Part shown: positions 19,621 to 30,583 of the stretch, one piece after another
How positions within the stretch are numbered: position 1 is the stretch's first letter
Layout: every line of letters starts with the position of its first letter
Source of the DNA: Synchiropus splendidus
Lineage: Eukaryota; Chordata; Actinopteri; Syngnathiformes; Callionymidae
NCBI RefSeq assembly: GCF_027744825.2
Contig: NW_026527054.1
Location: 930,001 to 994,000, forward strand
Direction of reading: 5' to 3'
DNA length: 64,000 nt
Notes under the pieces: model-generated
What the model saw: the letters and a program-made list of their open reading frames with translations, nothing else
Databases searched by the model: none
What the model was told of the DNA's origin: nothing
Program-made: the position numbers and the translations under genes

Positions 19621-20230
19621 CCAGGGTTCTAGTCTGAGCTGAGCAAGGAAGAGGGAGTTTATTCGCAAATGAATAGACAGTTATGTAGGAATACGGTGGA
19701 TCTTGGGACGCTGCACACTCCACTGCACTGAAATGAAGCTGATACCAGTGTCCCAAAGCTAGTGCTGTGAATGAGGGCCTACTGGTCGCAGGGTTCGGCT
19801 GCTCCTGAAGACAGATTGACATGAGGGAAGGAGGATGCAGACACATTAGACACATAGTGGTCAGCAAAAGTAGACATTGATGATCAAGAAGCTGCCTGGC
19901 AGTTTTCTTTAAGAGATACTCTCTTGAAAGCAGCAACAGCTGTTTCCAGGGATTCCTGTTTTCTCATAGGCTTTCATGATGGAAATTCTAAGCCAATTTT
20001 ACAAACTGTGAGGGGACAGTGCCTGCCGCTTCTTTCCACCAGGGAGAGCCATCCACAGAGTGTCCGACTTTCTGAAGGGTGGGACTCGATCCAATTAAGC
20101 TTTTAGCTTTCTAACCGGACACATTTTGTGTAAACTGTCATGCTCCTCGTCTGAATGTGGAGGAGGTCAGAAAGCCTTTACTGATAAGGTGCTGACCTGT
20201 GTAGAAGAAGAGAGACATTTAGGTGCGAAG
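19604..20230 (-). pseudogene. DIRS family B tyrosine recombinase C-terminus, copy 1
   Basis: Minus-strand remnant of the recombinase end. The out-of-frame readings LLDHQCLLLLTTMCL and LHPPSLMSICLQEQP match those in the copies at 29430-29780 and 34625-35026, so all three share the same sequence. The upstream side keeps the CACATTTTGTGTAAA and TCCTCGTCTGAATG segments and stops at about 20230, where a family A fragment is joined. The HxxR part is lost and frames are broken, so it is inactive. Confidence 0.65.
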
Positions 20231-20740
20231 TCAGTCATAGAACCAGCGTTCTATGAGTTCACCCAGGTCCACGTGGTGTCGCAGAATCTCGGGGTTGACT
20301 GTGAAACTGAAGGACGTGTCAATGACGGAGTATCTTCTTGATCTATATGGGCAGGTGAGGAGACAGGCACTTTCAATTCGGAAGATACTCTGTCAAGACA
20401 GGCGACCTGAGCACAGGAGAGCACCAGGCCTCCGGAGCGGATCTAGGATAGAAGGGTCATCGTTCTCAGCGCCCACTCCTCAGGGCACTTCAACTCCGGT
20501 GGTTCTTCAAAAACAGACTTGCTTTTGTCAGTTGAGCTGTGAGTGGAAGCAGGGCCCCCAAACTTGCAGTGTACTTTGAGCTGACAAAAACAAATTTTTG
20601 AAGCCAGAGTTCGCACTGACTGGAACCGGAAGAGAACTTGTCCAGTGAGAAACTGTAATTTTGGGCAGAGAGGAAACAGACCCGATACCAAAGTAATCCA
20701 TCTTATATTTTATTCAACTTAGACTTTGGTTTAGATGCAT
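20231..20740 (-). mobile_element. DIRS family A fragment, inverted, piece 1
   Basis: Inverted copy of about 10400-10670 and 9740-9850: CCACGTGGTGTCGCAGAATC matches the CTGCGTCACCACATGG region at 10658, and GACTGGAACCGGAAGAG matches 9810-9830. Between them, sequence corresponding to about 9860-10380 is missing, so the piece is a deletion derivative. The plus-strand frame 20253-20579 is antisense to the original coding direction. Confidence 0.55.
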
Positions 20741-21585
20741 ACTTTTAGATACAAAGTTTTCTTCGTACACTTTTGGAGGGAGCAGAGGTGAGAGCAGCCG
20801 ACTGGTTTCTCCAAGAGGAGCAGCGATGATCTGTGCGGCTATGATCCAGACAGCTGGGCTCTCCGCGCCCCTTCAACCAGCGATGGTGTTCGACCCGGGC
20901 GGCGGCTGTCTGTGGAGGAGGCGCCGCGAGCAGAGCACCACACTGACGGACTGTTGAATCTCCAAAATCTCTGGTGGAGTGACAGAGGTTCTGTCTCATA
21001 GGAGCTCATAAAGACCACAATGATGTCTGCAAGCGCTATGAGCTAGTGTAGACACCATTCCACTGCGTGATGGTGGGATGGTCACTCCTCAGGGGAGAAG
21101 TCGAGCTCCAGGGGCGAGGGCATCGCGCATCGCAAATCGGGCATGACTTCTGAGTGAGAGGGAACACAGCGCTGCAAATCCAAACCCTCCACCTGGCAGT
21201 AAGCTCCGTACCTGATCACGTGCGGTGCGAGTGCCAGTGGAGTGTCAGAACTGCGACGGGAATAGTCCAGATTTCTTCCAGATGTGGGCAGACAACATGC
21301 GGTAGCGCCACGTGTGTAGTCTCGCCAACCACCGCCAGTGGGCCGTCAGTGAAGTGGGATGATTCTTGAGCAGGAGGTGGAGAGAGAGCTCAACTTCGAT
21401 ACGACGGCCGGCGGATGCCATGAGGCACAGGTGAAGATCAAGCGGGAACTTGCCTGACTCCACCACACGGAACTCAGCCAAGTCTGGGAACACAGTCTAC
21501 AGATCCACCTCATAGCAGTGCCTGGCTCTCGTCAAACTCATCCCATGGCTTGGAAGCAAGCGCCCTATTCGTAGAGGTTTAGTGT
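20741..21585 (-). repeat. Inverted copy of the family A / spacer segments
   Basis: 20741-21150 is inverted relative to 9330-9715 (TAGATGCATACTTTTAGATAC at its left end, CTCCAGGGGCGAGGGCATCGC at its right). 21160-21580 is inverted relative to 12296-12720, ending in GGAAGCAAGCGCCCTATTCG. A short satellite piece follows (21580-21655). Confidence 0.6.
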
Positions 21586-21655
21586 TGATCACACTAGAAA
21601 GAGTGTTATTCCTATTGCTGTAAGTGAAAATTTCATGTTCTCAGTCACCCCTCTA
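21580..21655 (+). repeat. Single satellite fragment
   Basis: AGGTTTAGTGTTGATCACAC, then AGAAAGAGTG, GTGAAAATTTCATGTTCTCAG. This is less than half a monomer of the older subfamily, in plus orientation, lying exactly where the inverted spacer copy ends. In the uninverted block the satellite tract is on the same side of the spacer (just before 12296). Confidence 0.7.
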
Positions 21656-23690
21656 ACTGCGGTCCTCCTCCATCAGACATGACCGCTGGAACTCTGAGTT
21701 CACTCAGGTCCACATGGTGTCGCAGAACCTGGGGGTTGACTGTGAAACTGAAGGGCGTGTCAAAGACCGTGTATTTTTTCGATCCATATGGGCTGGTGAG
21801 GAGACAGGCGCTTTCAATTCGGAAGATACTCTGTCAAGACAGGCGCCCTGAGCACAGGAGCGGACCCGGCCTCCCGGGAGGGCCTAGAATGAAAGGCTCG
21901 TCGGTGCTCAGCGCCCACTCCTCTGGGCACTTCAAGTCCCGCTGGTTCTTCAAAAACAGACTCGCTTTTGTCAGTTGAGCCGTCAGAGGAATTCGGTTCC
22001 CCAATCTTGCAGTGTACCTTGATCTGACGCTGCAATTCTCCTAAGATGAAGACCCGAGGGACCAGCCCAATCATCCTTAGAAAGAGATGACTCTGTAGAT
22101 GACGATGTCGTGCTTGCCTCTGAGAGGTTTGGAGGGCTGCAAAGAACAGAATCGCAGACAGACATTGCAGACAGACATCGCAGACAGACATCGCATCAGA
22201 CATCGCGTGAAGGAGCTGAGAACAGAGCAGGTCTGGCACGCAGCGCCTACTGTGAGATCCTCTGAAGAGGTGGCTTTCGTGGTCCTGTGGCGACCCCTGC
22301 TGGAAACTGGCGAGTCTGAGGAATAAGAAAAGTTAATGGCAGAATTGAAACTCTCCTGACTTTTGGCTGCAACCGGGATCTGTAGAGAGACGGGAAAGTG
22401 ATATTTGATGCCTATGCTTCCTATTGTGGCTAATCTGAGGAAAACCACCAAGCTCCAGAAACTTCCCCAGGTACAGTTCTGACGTCAGGGATAACGTGGC
22501 AGATAGACCATTACTTTACTGCTCTGTCTCATGAGACGATGTCAAACAAAAACACATTTTTTAAGCCGGAGTTCGGACTGACTGGAACCGGAAGAGATCT
22601 TGGCGGGTGATGATCCTTAATTTTAGGCAGAGAAGAAGCGGACCCGATACCAAAGTAATGAATCTTATTTTTTTACAAGTTAGACTTTGGTTTAGATGTA
22701 TGCTTTTAGATACAAAGCATACAGCAGAGGTGAGAGCAGCCGACTGGTCTCTCCAAGAGAAGCAGTGATGATCAGCGCGGCTATTATACGGTGTTCCCCC
22801 CGGGCGGCTGTGTGTGGAGGAGGCGCCGCGAGCAGAGCACCATGCCGACGGACTGTTGAATCTCTGGTGGACTGAGAGAGGTTCTGCGATGGATGAGCCT
22901 GTGTACGGAGCTCATAAGGAGTGCGATGATGTTCTCAAGCGCTATGAGCCGGTTGCCGACGGCTGAGACACCATTCTACTGCGCGATGGTGGCTCTGTCA
23001 CGCTGGGTGTGATGGTCACTCCTCATGTGGGATGTCAAGCTCCAGGGGCGAGGGAATCGCACATTACGGCTGAGTGAGAGCGAGCGTCGTGCCGCAAAAT
23101 CCAAACCCTCCACCTAGCAGAAAGCTCCGTACCTGACCACGTGCGTTCCGAGTGCCAGTGGAGTGTCAGAACTGCGCCGGGAATAGTCCGGAATGAATTG
23201 GACGAGCAGTTGATGTTTACCCAACAGACGGCAGTCCACACTCATTTGGGATTATATACTTTGAGTGTTGCGGGTACTTTAGCATTTCGAATAGTGAACT
23301 GCACTTCGGGGGGCAAAAGACTGCCTGCCAGCCTTGAAGTAGCCATGCTTTGAGGGGACGCCCCAGGATCAGAGGTCCGCTCATAATTTCTGCCCCGTGT
23401 AAAAGGACTGTTTGGGAGGGAGGCAGGCTCCAGGGACAGCTGGACACAAACATATTCCAGGAATATTACATCAGCCTTTCTACTTCACTGGAAGTGCCAG
23501 GGCACTCCACAAAATCTGATTGTGAAATTAAAGAGGCGTGAGTGAGTGACTCTGTAATTGTGAAATTACAGCCGGCGCATCTGGCACATCAAGAGAAGAA
23601 GAGGTGCGGAGCGGCTCATCTGAACCACGGAAACTTCATGCAGGACTGAAGTCTCATCGCAGTCAGGGGAGAACGATTGCCGCGCTTCCT
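21656..23690 (-). mobile_element. DIRS family A 5' portion, inverted copy, piece 2
   Basis: Runs antiparallel to 8700-10720. 21660-22600 covers the gag-like part, including the minus-strand frame with SSSTESSLSKDDWAGPSG; 22600-23080 covers the GGACCCGATACCAAAGTAAT segment onward; 23085-23650 covers the part that is extra in block 1. Three tandem copies of CAGACAGACATCGCA-like sequence at about 22155-22205 have expanded in this copy. It ends at about 23690, where a truncated gypsy RNase H begins. Confidence 0.6.
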
Positions 23691-23692
23691 GG

Positions 23693-24080
23693 CAAACCGA
23701 TCCACTCAAATATTTGTGAAAGTGCTGCACCCCAAAAATGACTGCTAAGCCCTCTTTATCCAACTGTGAATAGTTTTTTTCTGCTGCTGTGGGTGTGCGC
23801 GAGGCATAACCCACAGGCTTTTCTGCTCCCCCTTCCAGCCTGTGTGCCAAGACTGCCCCCACCCCATAAGGTGAGGTATCATATGACAGCAGTAAGTTTT
23901 TGTTCATCATAATGAACCAACACTTGACTGCTTTGTAGTAACTTCTTTGCCTACTTAAAAGCCTCTTCTTGCTCAACCTCCCACCTCCGTTTGTCATCTT
24001 TCCTCAGTAACTTGTGTAATGGAGCCGGCACAGTAGACAAGTTCGGCAAGTTATAAAAGTTTAGCAGACCTAGAAAAGCT
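23693..24080 (-). pseudogene. Gypsy RNase H, truncated
   Basis: Continues the pol gene after the piggyBac element: KAFLGLLNFYNLPNLSTVPA, LHKLLRKDDKRRWEVEQEEA, then after a shift LLSYDTSPYGVGAVLAHRLE and YASRTPTAAEKNYSQLDKEG, ending FHKYLSG. The DxS and E positions of RNase H are still readable. Removing the piggyBac insertion with one TTAA makes the codons on both sides meet in frame as E-L-K-A, which shows the insertion was clean. The gene is cut off at about 23693 by the join to the inverted DIRS fragment. Confidence 0.8.
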
Positions 24081-25592
24081 TTAACCCTCGTATTATGCTT
24101 AGGGTCAATTTGACCGATATCCGTTTTTGTGTTCATAAAAGTAGTGGTTATCCTGACTTTTTCTTCATAAAATTTTGTGACTTTTCCTCATCAAGGGTAA
24201 TGAACAGGTGTGTAAAATCTGGACACTTTGATGTCAAGTGGCATGTCTGTACAGAGCTTGTATACAAAGATGATGTTGCGGGTCATTTTGACCCGGATTC
24301 TTTAATGTGGGTAAGTGGCTGTTCAGATCCAAAATAAACATGTCTCTTTGATATACCTATTTAGACTGCCCAGCTATGTGTATTTTGATTGATTTGATTG
24401 TCTGAATAGCCATTCAGACCCAGCTGTGTGTAGAGGGATAACTTTCTCTCCCTTGTTCTTGTCAGTGTTCTCATGTAGTCTCTTTGACAAACCAAAAATG
24501 AGCTACAGAAGGTTTACAGTACGTACCCAACAAGCCCGCCAAGTATGGCATCAAAATATGGGTGGCCTGTGATGCAAAATCTAGCTATGCCTGTAATATG
24601 AAAGTATACGCTGGAAAGCTACCTGGAAGAGCACCCGAGAACAATCAGGGGATGCGTGTAGTGATGGACATGAGTGAAGGGCTTACATTCTATCTCCTTG
24701 GAGATGAACTTCAGAAGAGAAAGCTGGACAGCGGGAACAGTCAGAAGAAAGAAGCCAGACCTTCCCAAGGAAATTCTGAAGGTGCAGGGCAGACCTCTGC
24801 ATTGCTCAATATTTGCTTTCAGTGACAAGGCAACAGTTGTTTCATACTGCCCAAAGAGAAACAAGAATGTTCTTGTAATGAGCACAATGCACAGAGATGC
24901 ATCTCTAAGCACAAGAGAAGACATGCAGCCACACATGATCCTGGACTGAAACTGCACCAAAAAAGGAGTTGACAAAGTCACAGCAACATACAGCTGCCAG
25001 CGCAAGACTGCCCATTGGCCCTTGGTGATTTTCTGCAACATCGTTGTTGTGTCTGCTTACAATGCCTATGTCCCGTCACTCCCAAGCTGCAGAGTCAAGC
25101 CAGGCCACCTCGATGCCCAGCAACTGCTGCTGTCATTGACAAAGGTCAAGCTCACATCACCCTACCAATCTGCCAAGGATGCATTGGATACAGGTGTGAA
25201 GAAACGGAAAAGATGCGAGATCTGACAGTAAAACAAGTACCTGTTTTGTGAAATGCAAGAATTGCATCTACAAAACACACAGTTACAGTCTGTCCATCAT
25301 GTAGAGAGCATTGAACATATTGAACATTGAAAAATGGGTCAAGTTAAATGAAAATAAAAGTGTTTGTGAGGAGGGAAAAACTGAAATTGCTCTTAAATAT
25401 AGGGTTGAAATTGAAAATGTGTTCTATGTCTGTTTTACAAATTTTTATATAATCTAAAATGAAGATGTTTTGAAGATTGAAGATTGGTTCAATCTGTTTT
25501 TTTGACTGTTTTGAGTGGATTTACACAGTGTGTGTCAAAATGACCCCCAACATAATCAATGTAATTTTTTTTCATCATAATACGAGGGTTAA
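24081..25592 (+). mobile_element. piggyBac element with TTAA duplication
   Basis: TTAA flanks lie at 24081-24084 and 25589-25592. Perfect 13-bp terminal inverted repeats, CCCTCGTATTATG at 24085-24097 and its complement at 25576-25588. Next to the left terminus is GGGTCAATTTGACC, internally GGGTCATTTTGACCC (24281-24295), and near the right end GTCAAAATGACCC: a subterminal palindrome that probably binds transposase. The interior keeps part of a transposase (see separate entry). Total about 1.5 kb, against 2-3 kb for autonomous elements, so it is an internally deleted copy. It entered gypsy pol after that element had been integrated. Confidence 0.92.
24510..25310 (+). pseudogene. piggyBac transposase remnant (DDE_Tnp_1_7)
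   Basis: Frames across 24520-25240 read IKIWVACDAKSSYAC (with small changes), NQGMRVVMDMSEGL, KRKL, RKKPDLPKEIL, VSYCPKRNKNVLVMST, HRDASL, HMILD, KKGVDKVTATYSCQ and ahead to WPLVIF and VVSAYNAYV. These are the second and third catalytic regions of piggyBac transposases: the ACDAK aspartate and the ILD aspartate are still there. At 25200-25300 a cysteine-rich end (CFVKCKNCI, CPSC) matches the C-terminal zinc-binding domain. The N-terminal DNA-binding part and first catalytic Asp are missing, and several stops and shifts occur, including one directly after ILD. Confidence 0.85.
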
Positions 25593-26803
25593 GTTCACTT
25601 ACAGACCGTGGCACCAGAGCCTCCTGGACTGCTTTGACCTTCGCTGGCATTGGATGCAGGCCTGTCCTGTCCACCTGATGACCCAAGAATGTTACTTTGT
25701 TTTCCATGGACTGACGCTTTCTCCGTTACAACTTCAGGCCTTTATCCTCCAAACTCTGCAGCACTTCGTTGAGTGTTTGCAGATGAGAGCTGTCATCTCT
25801 TCCTCTCAATAAAATTTCATGTAAATACACTGCCACATTTAACATACCTTGAAGTACATTCTCCATGGTGCGTTGGAAAATAGCAGGACTGGAGTTTACT
25901 CCAAAAGGCAGATGTGTATATGTTAAAAGACCTTTGTGAGTGTTGACACTCACAAAATTCCTTGATTCCTTTTCAAGGACTATTTGCTGATATGCTTGGC
26001 TCATATCGAGTTTTGTGAACTTCTGTCCCCCTGCAGGCTTGCCATCATATCCTCCATTCTTGGAATCGGATACTGTTCGGTCGTGGAGACTTTGTTCACT
26101 GTTAATTTATAATCTCCACAAATCCTCACACTACCATCAGGTTTGAACACAGGCACAATAGGTGCTGCCCATTCAGAGAACATCACAGGTTCCAATATTC
26201 TTTCCTCTGCTAGTCTCTGAAGTTCGATTTCCACTTTTCTTTTAATGGCAAATGGAACCGACCTGGGTTTGTAAAATAAGGGCGTTGCATCCTGAGCCAC
26301 ATGAATCTTGGCTGTGGCCCTTAATGACCCTAACTCTTCTTTGAATACCTTCTCATGTCGGGAGAGAACCTCTTGCAGGGAACTGTCCACCTCATCTGTT
26401 TTGTGGACAAACTGCCCCTCTATCTGGAATGCTTTCATCCTGCCTCTGCCCAGAAGACTTGCTCCTGAACCTTTCACCAACCTTTCAACAATGACAGGCA
26501 GCCATTTGATCTGATCATTGTGTTCAACCTTGACCTTAATTGCCCCCACCACTGGAACCTGATGACCTCCATATGTTTTTAACTTTATCTTGCAGTCCAC
26601 AAGTTTAGTGTTAGTTCTGTTTTGTCAACCATCTGTTGAGCCATAATAGTGTAACTGCAGCCGGTTTCTACCTCAAAAACCACCTTCTTTCCATTTACCC
26701 TCAACGGCTCTACTCTAGGAATGTCCAGTTCCTCACTGCTGCATCTTCTTTTATCTGTCACTGTAAACATCTCTTCATTTTCACTGTCATCCTTCTCCTG
26801 CAT
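25593..26803 (-). pseudogene. pol: Gypsy protease and reverse transcriptase
   Basis: The protease segment (26803-26585) reads VNGKKVVFEVETGCSYTIM; the catalytic DTG or DSG is changed to ETG. The reverse transcriptase begins in the frame 26600-26001 with LAEERILEPVMFSEWAAPIV and VFKPDGSVRICGDYKLTVNK, shifts near 26000 and continues with MSQAYQQIVLEKESRNFVSV and LPFGVNSSPAIFQRTMENVL. The YLDD box has become YLHE (about 25828-25840). The thumb ends with TFLGHQVDRTGLHPMPAKV and SVSEL, where the piggyBac element is inserted. Confidence 0.85.
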
Positions 26804-27582
26804 GAAATTTGTTCGACGACGTTGTACCTTTCCCCCTTTTTCTTGTTTGTTTTGTCTCCCTCACCTCTGTCATACTTTTACGTACTGTCTTTAAGTGATC
26901 CACTTTTCCACAGTTATGACATTTGACCTCAGCAAACCGGCAATCACTGGCCAAGTGAGTCTCTCCACCACATCTATAGCACCTTCTCGACTCCATGGAC
27001 ACTACAGCCCTCGTCTCTTCCACTTTGTTGACCGGTGATGATCCACTTCCTTGGAGTGAGTCCTTCACACCTCGTGGGTTCATCAAGTCTCTATCTGCAG
27101 CTTCCATCGCTAAGGCCACTTTGAACGCTCTGTCAAATGTCAGTCCATCCTGCGACAGCAGCTTCCTCTGTATCCTGTCGTCGTTGAACCCACACACCAA
27201 GCGGTCTCTCAGCATCACAGTCAGTGTCTCACCATAGTTACAATCATGAGCCAGTTCCTCAACTCCGCCACGTAGTCACAAACGGTCTCTTCAGTCCTTC
27301 TATTCTTCTTCCATCGTTGCATAATCTCACTCGGTTTCAGATGGAAATGATTCCTCAAAAGGATGACCAGTTCAGCATACGAACGATCCCCTGGTTTTTC
27401 CGGTCTCAACAGGTTCCTCAAATGCTCCGCATATGCCTGGGCCCCGACACTGCTGAGCAACACTGCGCGCTGTATATCCTCATCTTCAATGACGTTTGCA
27501 ATAAAAAAATGTTCCAAAATTTCACAATAGTCCTCCCATGACTAGCTTCGAAAGGCGTCACTGTACCCACAGTAGCCGCCAT
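26787..27582 (-). pseudogene. gag: Gypsy gag with two CCHC knuckles
   Basis: Starts MAATVGTVTPFEAS at 27582, which is the familiar beginning of fish gypsy Gag. One shift leads into the frame with EHFFIANVIEDEDIQRAVLL and SVGAQAYAEHLRNLL; another near 27220 leads to MLRDRLVCGFNDDRIQRKLL. Two zinc knuckles follow at about 27000-26890: CYRCGGETHLASDC is complete, while the second reads CHNCGKVDHLKTVR with the last cysteine replaced by arginine. Gag packages the element RNA in virus-like particles in the cytoplasm. The frame breaks rule out a working product. Confidence 0.8.
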
Positions 27583-27689
27583 GATTATCGCTATGATGAA
27601 CAAACTACACAAAAACGTTGCCGTCAGTTACCACAGTGACCGGTTTGCAAAAAGTCTCGTTCTTTATCCTCGTCGCTAACAGTGATGGC

Positions 27690-28690
27690 CGAAACTGAAA
27701 GGACTCACAGGAGGTATCAACACAGCAGGTTTTATTCACGATTCCAACTTCCAACAAACCGGATGGTGACACGGCAACATAACAAGAGCGCCCCCAAGTT
27801 GTGACCCCAAATAATCCCATGACACATCACAACACGTCCATTGAAGAACTTCTTCTCCGGTTTGCTGTGCAGTCTGAATATGAGGCCTGAGGCATTCTGA
27901 GGACTCATGCGCTGACTCCTCCGAGAGGCGCACTGGACCCTGGAGCAGAGGATGGTCCGATGTTGGCAGTCAGCTGCACCTGGGTCACCTCATCCCCCGG
28001 ACAGAGTTGTCTTGAGAGCACAAAAAGGCCAAACTGTTGGCCATCGCTCTGATCTGTGCAGCTCCCTTCCCCCCATGCAGGTCCGGTAGTAGAGGGGAGC
28101 CGTCGTACGATCTCCGGACACTGAGAGGGTTCCGTCCCAGCCAGGTTTTGGCCGAACCCCGGCATCAGCGTGGCTCTCATTACGTCGGTGATGGACGTTG
28201 CACTTTCTTCTTACCCCTCAAATGCGCCGCCGGAGCCGATGCACCTGGCACATCAAGCGAGGGAGCTTGAGAAATGAAGATGAGCGGAGTGCCTCATCTG
28301 GACCACGGAAACTTCAGCAGAGACTGACGTCTCATCGCAGTCATGGGAGAACGATTGCCGCACGCCGTGACGCACCGGTATTTCATAGCTCGTGATACCG
28401 ACATCCTCCTATTTAAGGGAGCAACGCCGTTTAGCTTCAGCCAAGCACAGAGGCATGTCGGACTTGATCGGGTAAACTGGATGGTCGCCATCTGCCTGTA
28501 AATTGTTACCGGTCACATGCGCCGCCGGAATATAGGCACGATTCACACTCTCATCCCACCCCGTTGAAGTAAGATGGAGAGAGAAGTGTTGTGATGGCTT
28601 TACAAATCACTCCCAATGTTTCAAAAGAAACTAGCCTCATAACTGTGCTGGATTTGAGATCATAGAACAACCTATATGCTTATTAACGTT
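27690..28690 (-). repeat. Left arm outer module of the large inverted repeat
   Basis: 27690-27830 is the LTR-like module; 27830-28230 is a 400-bp unit (GGTCACCTCATCCCCCGGAC, GTGGCTCTCATTACGTCGG) found inverted at 35890-36280; 28230-28500 is extra sequence related to 8700-8850; 28500-28690 is again shared, inverted, with 35800-35885. The frame 28180-27905 (RATLMPGFGQ, TGPAWGEGS) and its partner at 35930-36120 agree in part, so the 400-bp unit might once have been coding. I do not recognise the product. Confidence 0.5.
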
Positions 28691-29429
28691 GTCTTTGTTT
28701 GGATGAACCGAAGGAGACAAGTGATCCAAACACTAAAGCACAGCATGGCACAAAAAGTGCAAGAAGCAACTCCGGGGCCAGGAGGCGATGAGTTAATCTC
28801 GTCCATCCTGCAGTGACTGGAATCCGAGTGTAGCCAGGATGAAGGGGGAGCTCAGGTGAGCAATCCGGAACCCATCCGGAACTCTGAATCACCCAAGAGG
28901 TCATCTTGACCACAAAGCTTAACCCCCAGCCTTGCAACATGGCCTGACCTGAGAACCATGGGCCGTCCAGACCGGAAGTCTGACTGGCACAGCTGGCTCT
29001 TTTGCCAGACTGCTGTCAATGAGATGCACATTTTGCTGCACTGAACCGCCTGCAATGTCACCGGCGATGTTGCTTCGGTATGACGGACGGAGGTGAGGCC
29101 AGAGTCCTGTCGATATCTCGGATGGGCCATCTTATGATAGTCCCTACGCCACCAGCCTGTCTGTCCAGCCTGATTGAATGAATGGGTTGTGAAGATGTAG
29201 CATTAACAACCCCTCATACATAGAGTGTAATTTTACACTCAAGGTGGCAGGAGCTGCCGCCTCGCCTTTACCACCGTAAGCTGAAATAGAGGGTGGCGTT
29301 AACAACCCCTCATATATAGAGTGAAACTTACACTCTGAATCAGCAGGAACTGCGTTGCCCTCTTTTAGCCACGATACGGCTGAAATAGAATGTGGCATTA
29401 ACAATCCTCCATACCTGGAGAGAAATCAT

Positions 29430-30580
29430 TTACTGAGCAGCTGCAGTGAGGGTTTTAGTCTCAGCTGAGCAAGAAAGAGGGAGTTTATTCACAAATGAAT
29501 AGACAGTTATGCAGGAATCCGGTGGATCTTGGGACGCTGCACACCCCACAGCAATGTAATGAAGCAGATACTGGTGTCCCAGAGCCAGTGCTGTCAATGA
29601 GGGACTATTCGTCGAAGGGTTCGGCTGCTCCTGAAGACAGAACGACATGAGGGAAGGAGGATGGAGACACATTAGACAAATAGTGGTGAGCAAAAGTCGA
29701 GATTGATGACCAAGAAGCTGCCTGGCAGATTTCTGCCAGAGATACTCCCTTGAAAGCAGCCACAGATGTTGCCAGGTCATTTTTCATGATGGCAATTCTA
29801 AGCCAATGCGACAACCTGTGAGGGGACAGCGCCTGCCCCATCTTACCATCTGCGACAGCCACCCACAGACTGTCCGTCTTTTATGTAGGGTGGGACTCGA
29901 CCCAATTAAGATTTTAGCTCTCTCACCGGACACATTTTGTGTAAATGCTCATGCTCCTCGTCTGAATGGGGAGGAGGGCATAAAACCTTTCTTGAAAAGG
30001 AGCTGACCTGTGAAGAAGAAGAGAGTCATTTAGGTGCGATGGCAGGGTTGGGTCTAAGTGACACCGCCGAGTCATTGTCACCAAAAGAGATGCAATCAGG
30101 GCAGATGGAAAAAGAACTCAGCTCTCCCACTCTCTTTGGTGAAGCTAAGGCTATAAGATGAGCTGCCTTGTAAGCTGCTAGCTCCAGGGAGGCCTCATCG
30201 AGTGGCTCGAAAGGAGAGTGAATTGAGTACCAGCGGCAGGACCCAGAAGAGACATAAATGTCTTGAGGTTGGTCTAAGCCTTTTCACTCCTCTCATGAAA
30301 CGGCTCACTCGACGATGCTCGCCAAAGGGGTGGCCGTCCAGACCATTGTGTAGCATGGAATGGGCTGCTACATAAACCCGTAATGTGGTGCAGCTCCGAT
30401 CTTCGTTAACCAGATGCTGGAGAAAAGAGAGGATTAGAGAAACAGGCGCCGATTCTGGGAAGGCTGACTGGGTTCCACAACATTGGGGAAAAAATGTGCA
30501 ATTAGCATTGTATGCTCTGAGGGTTGGCAGAGCTTAAACGTTCTGAAGAGTCAATTGGACATCAGGAGGCAAGTGACTAA
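29430..30580 (-). pseudogene. DIRS family B tyrosine recombinase, minus copy
   Basis: In changing frames I read LIALASPKRVGELSSFSICP (box with the first catalytic Arg, about 30170-30110), HKMCPVRELKS, SDSLWVAVADGKMGQALSPH, RLSHWLRIAIMKN, and SVAAFKGVSLAEICQAASWS with ISTFAHHYLSNVSP carrying the nucleophile Tyr. The HxxR box that should lie between IAIMK and SVAAF is deleted (partner copy at 34625 has that region). Several stops also occur. The enzyme would have integrated circular element DNA without target duplication. Inactive. Confidence 0.75.
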
Positions 30581-30583
30581 TTC

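Larger units (their letters stand above)
23691..27830 (-). mobile_element. Truncated Ty3/gypsy retrotransposon
   Basis: Minus-strand element with, in order, an LTR-like module (about 27830-27690), leader, gag with zinc knuckles, aspartic protease, reverse transcriptase and part of RNase H. It stops inside RNase H at about 23693, so connection domain, integrase and the 3' LTR are absent. A piggyBac element (24085-25588) interrupts RT/RNase H. Every catalytic centre I can read has a substitution or frame break, so it is immobile. I could not define a primer-binding site. Confidence 0.8.

Noticed and set aside
24095..24337. The plus-strand ORF at the left end of the piggyBac element as the transposase N-terminus
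   Set aside because: It overlaps the terminal repeat and the subterminal palindromes and has no match to the transposase N-terminal or first catalytic region.
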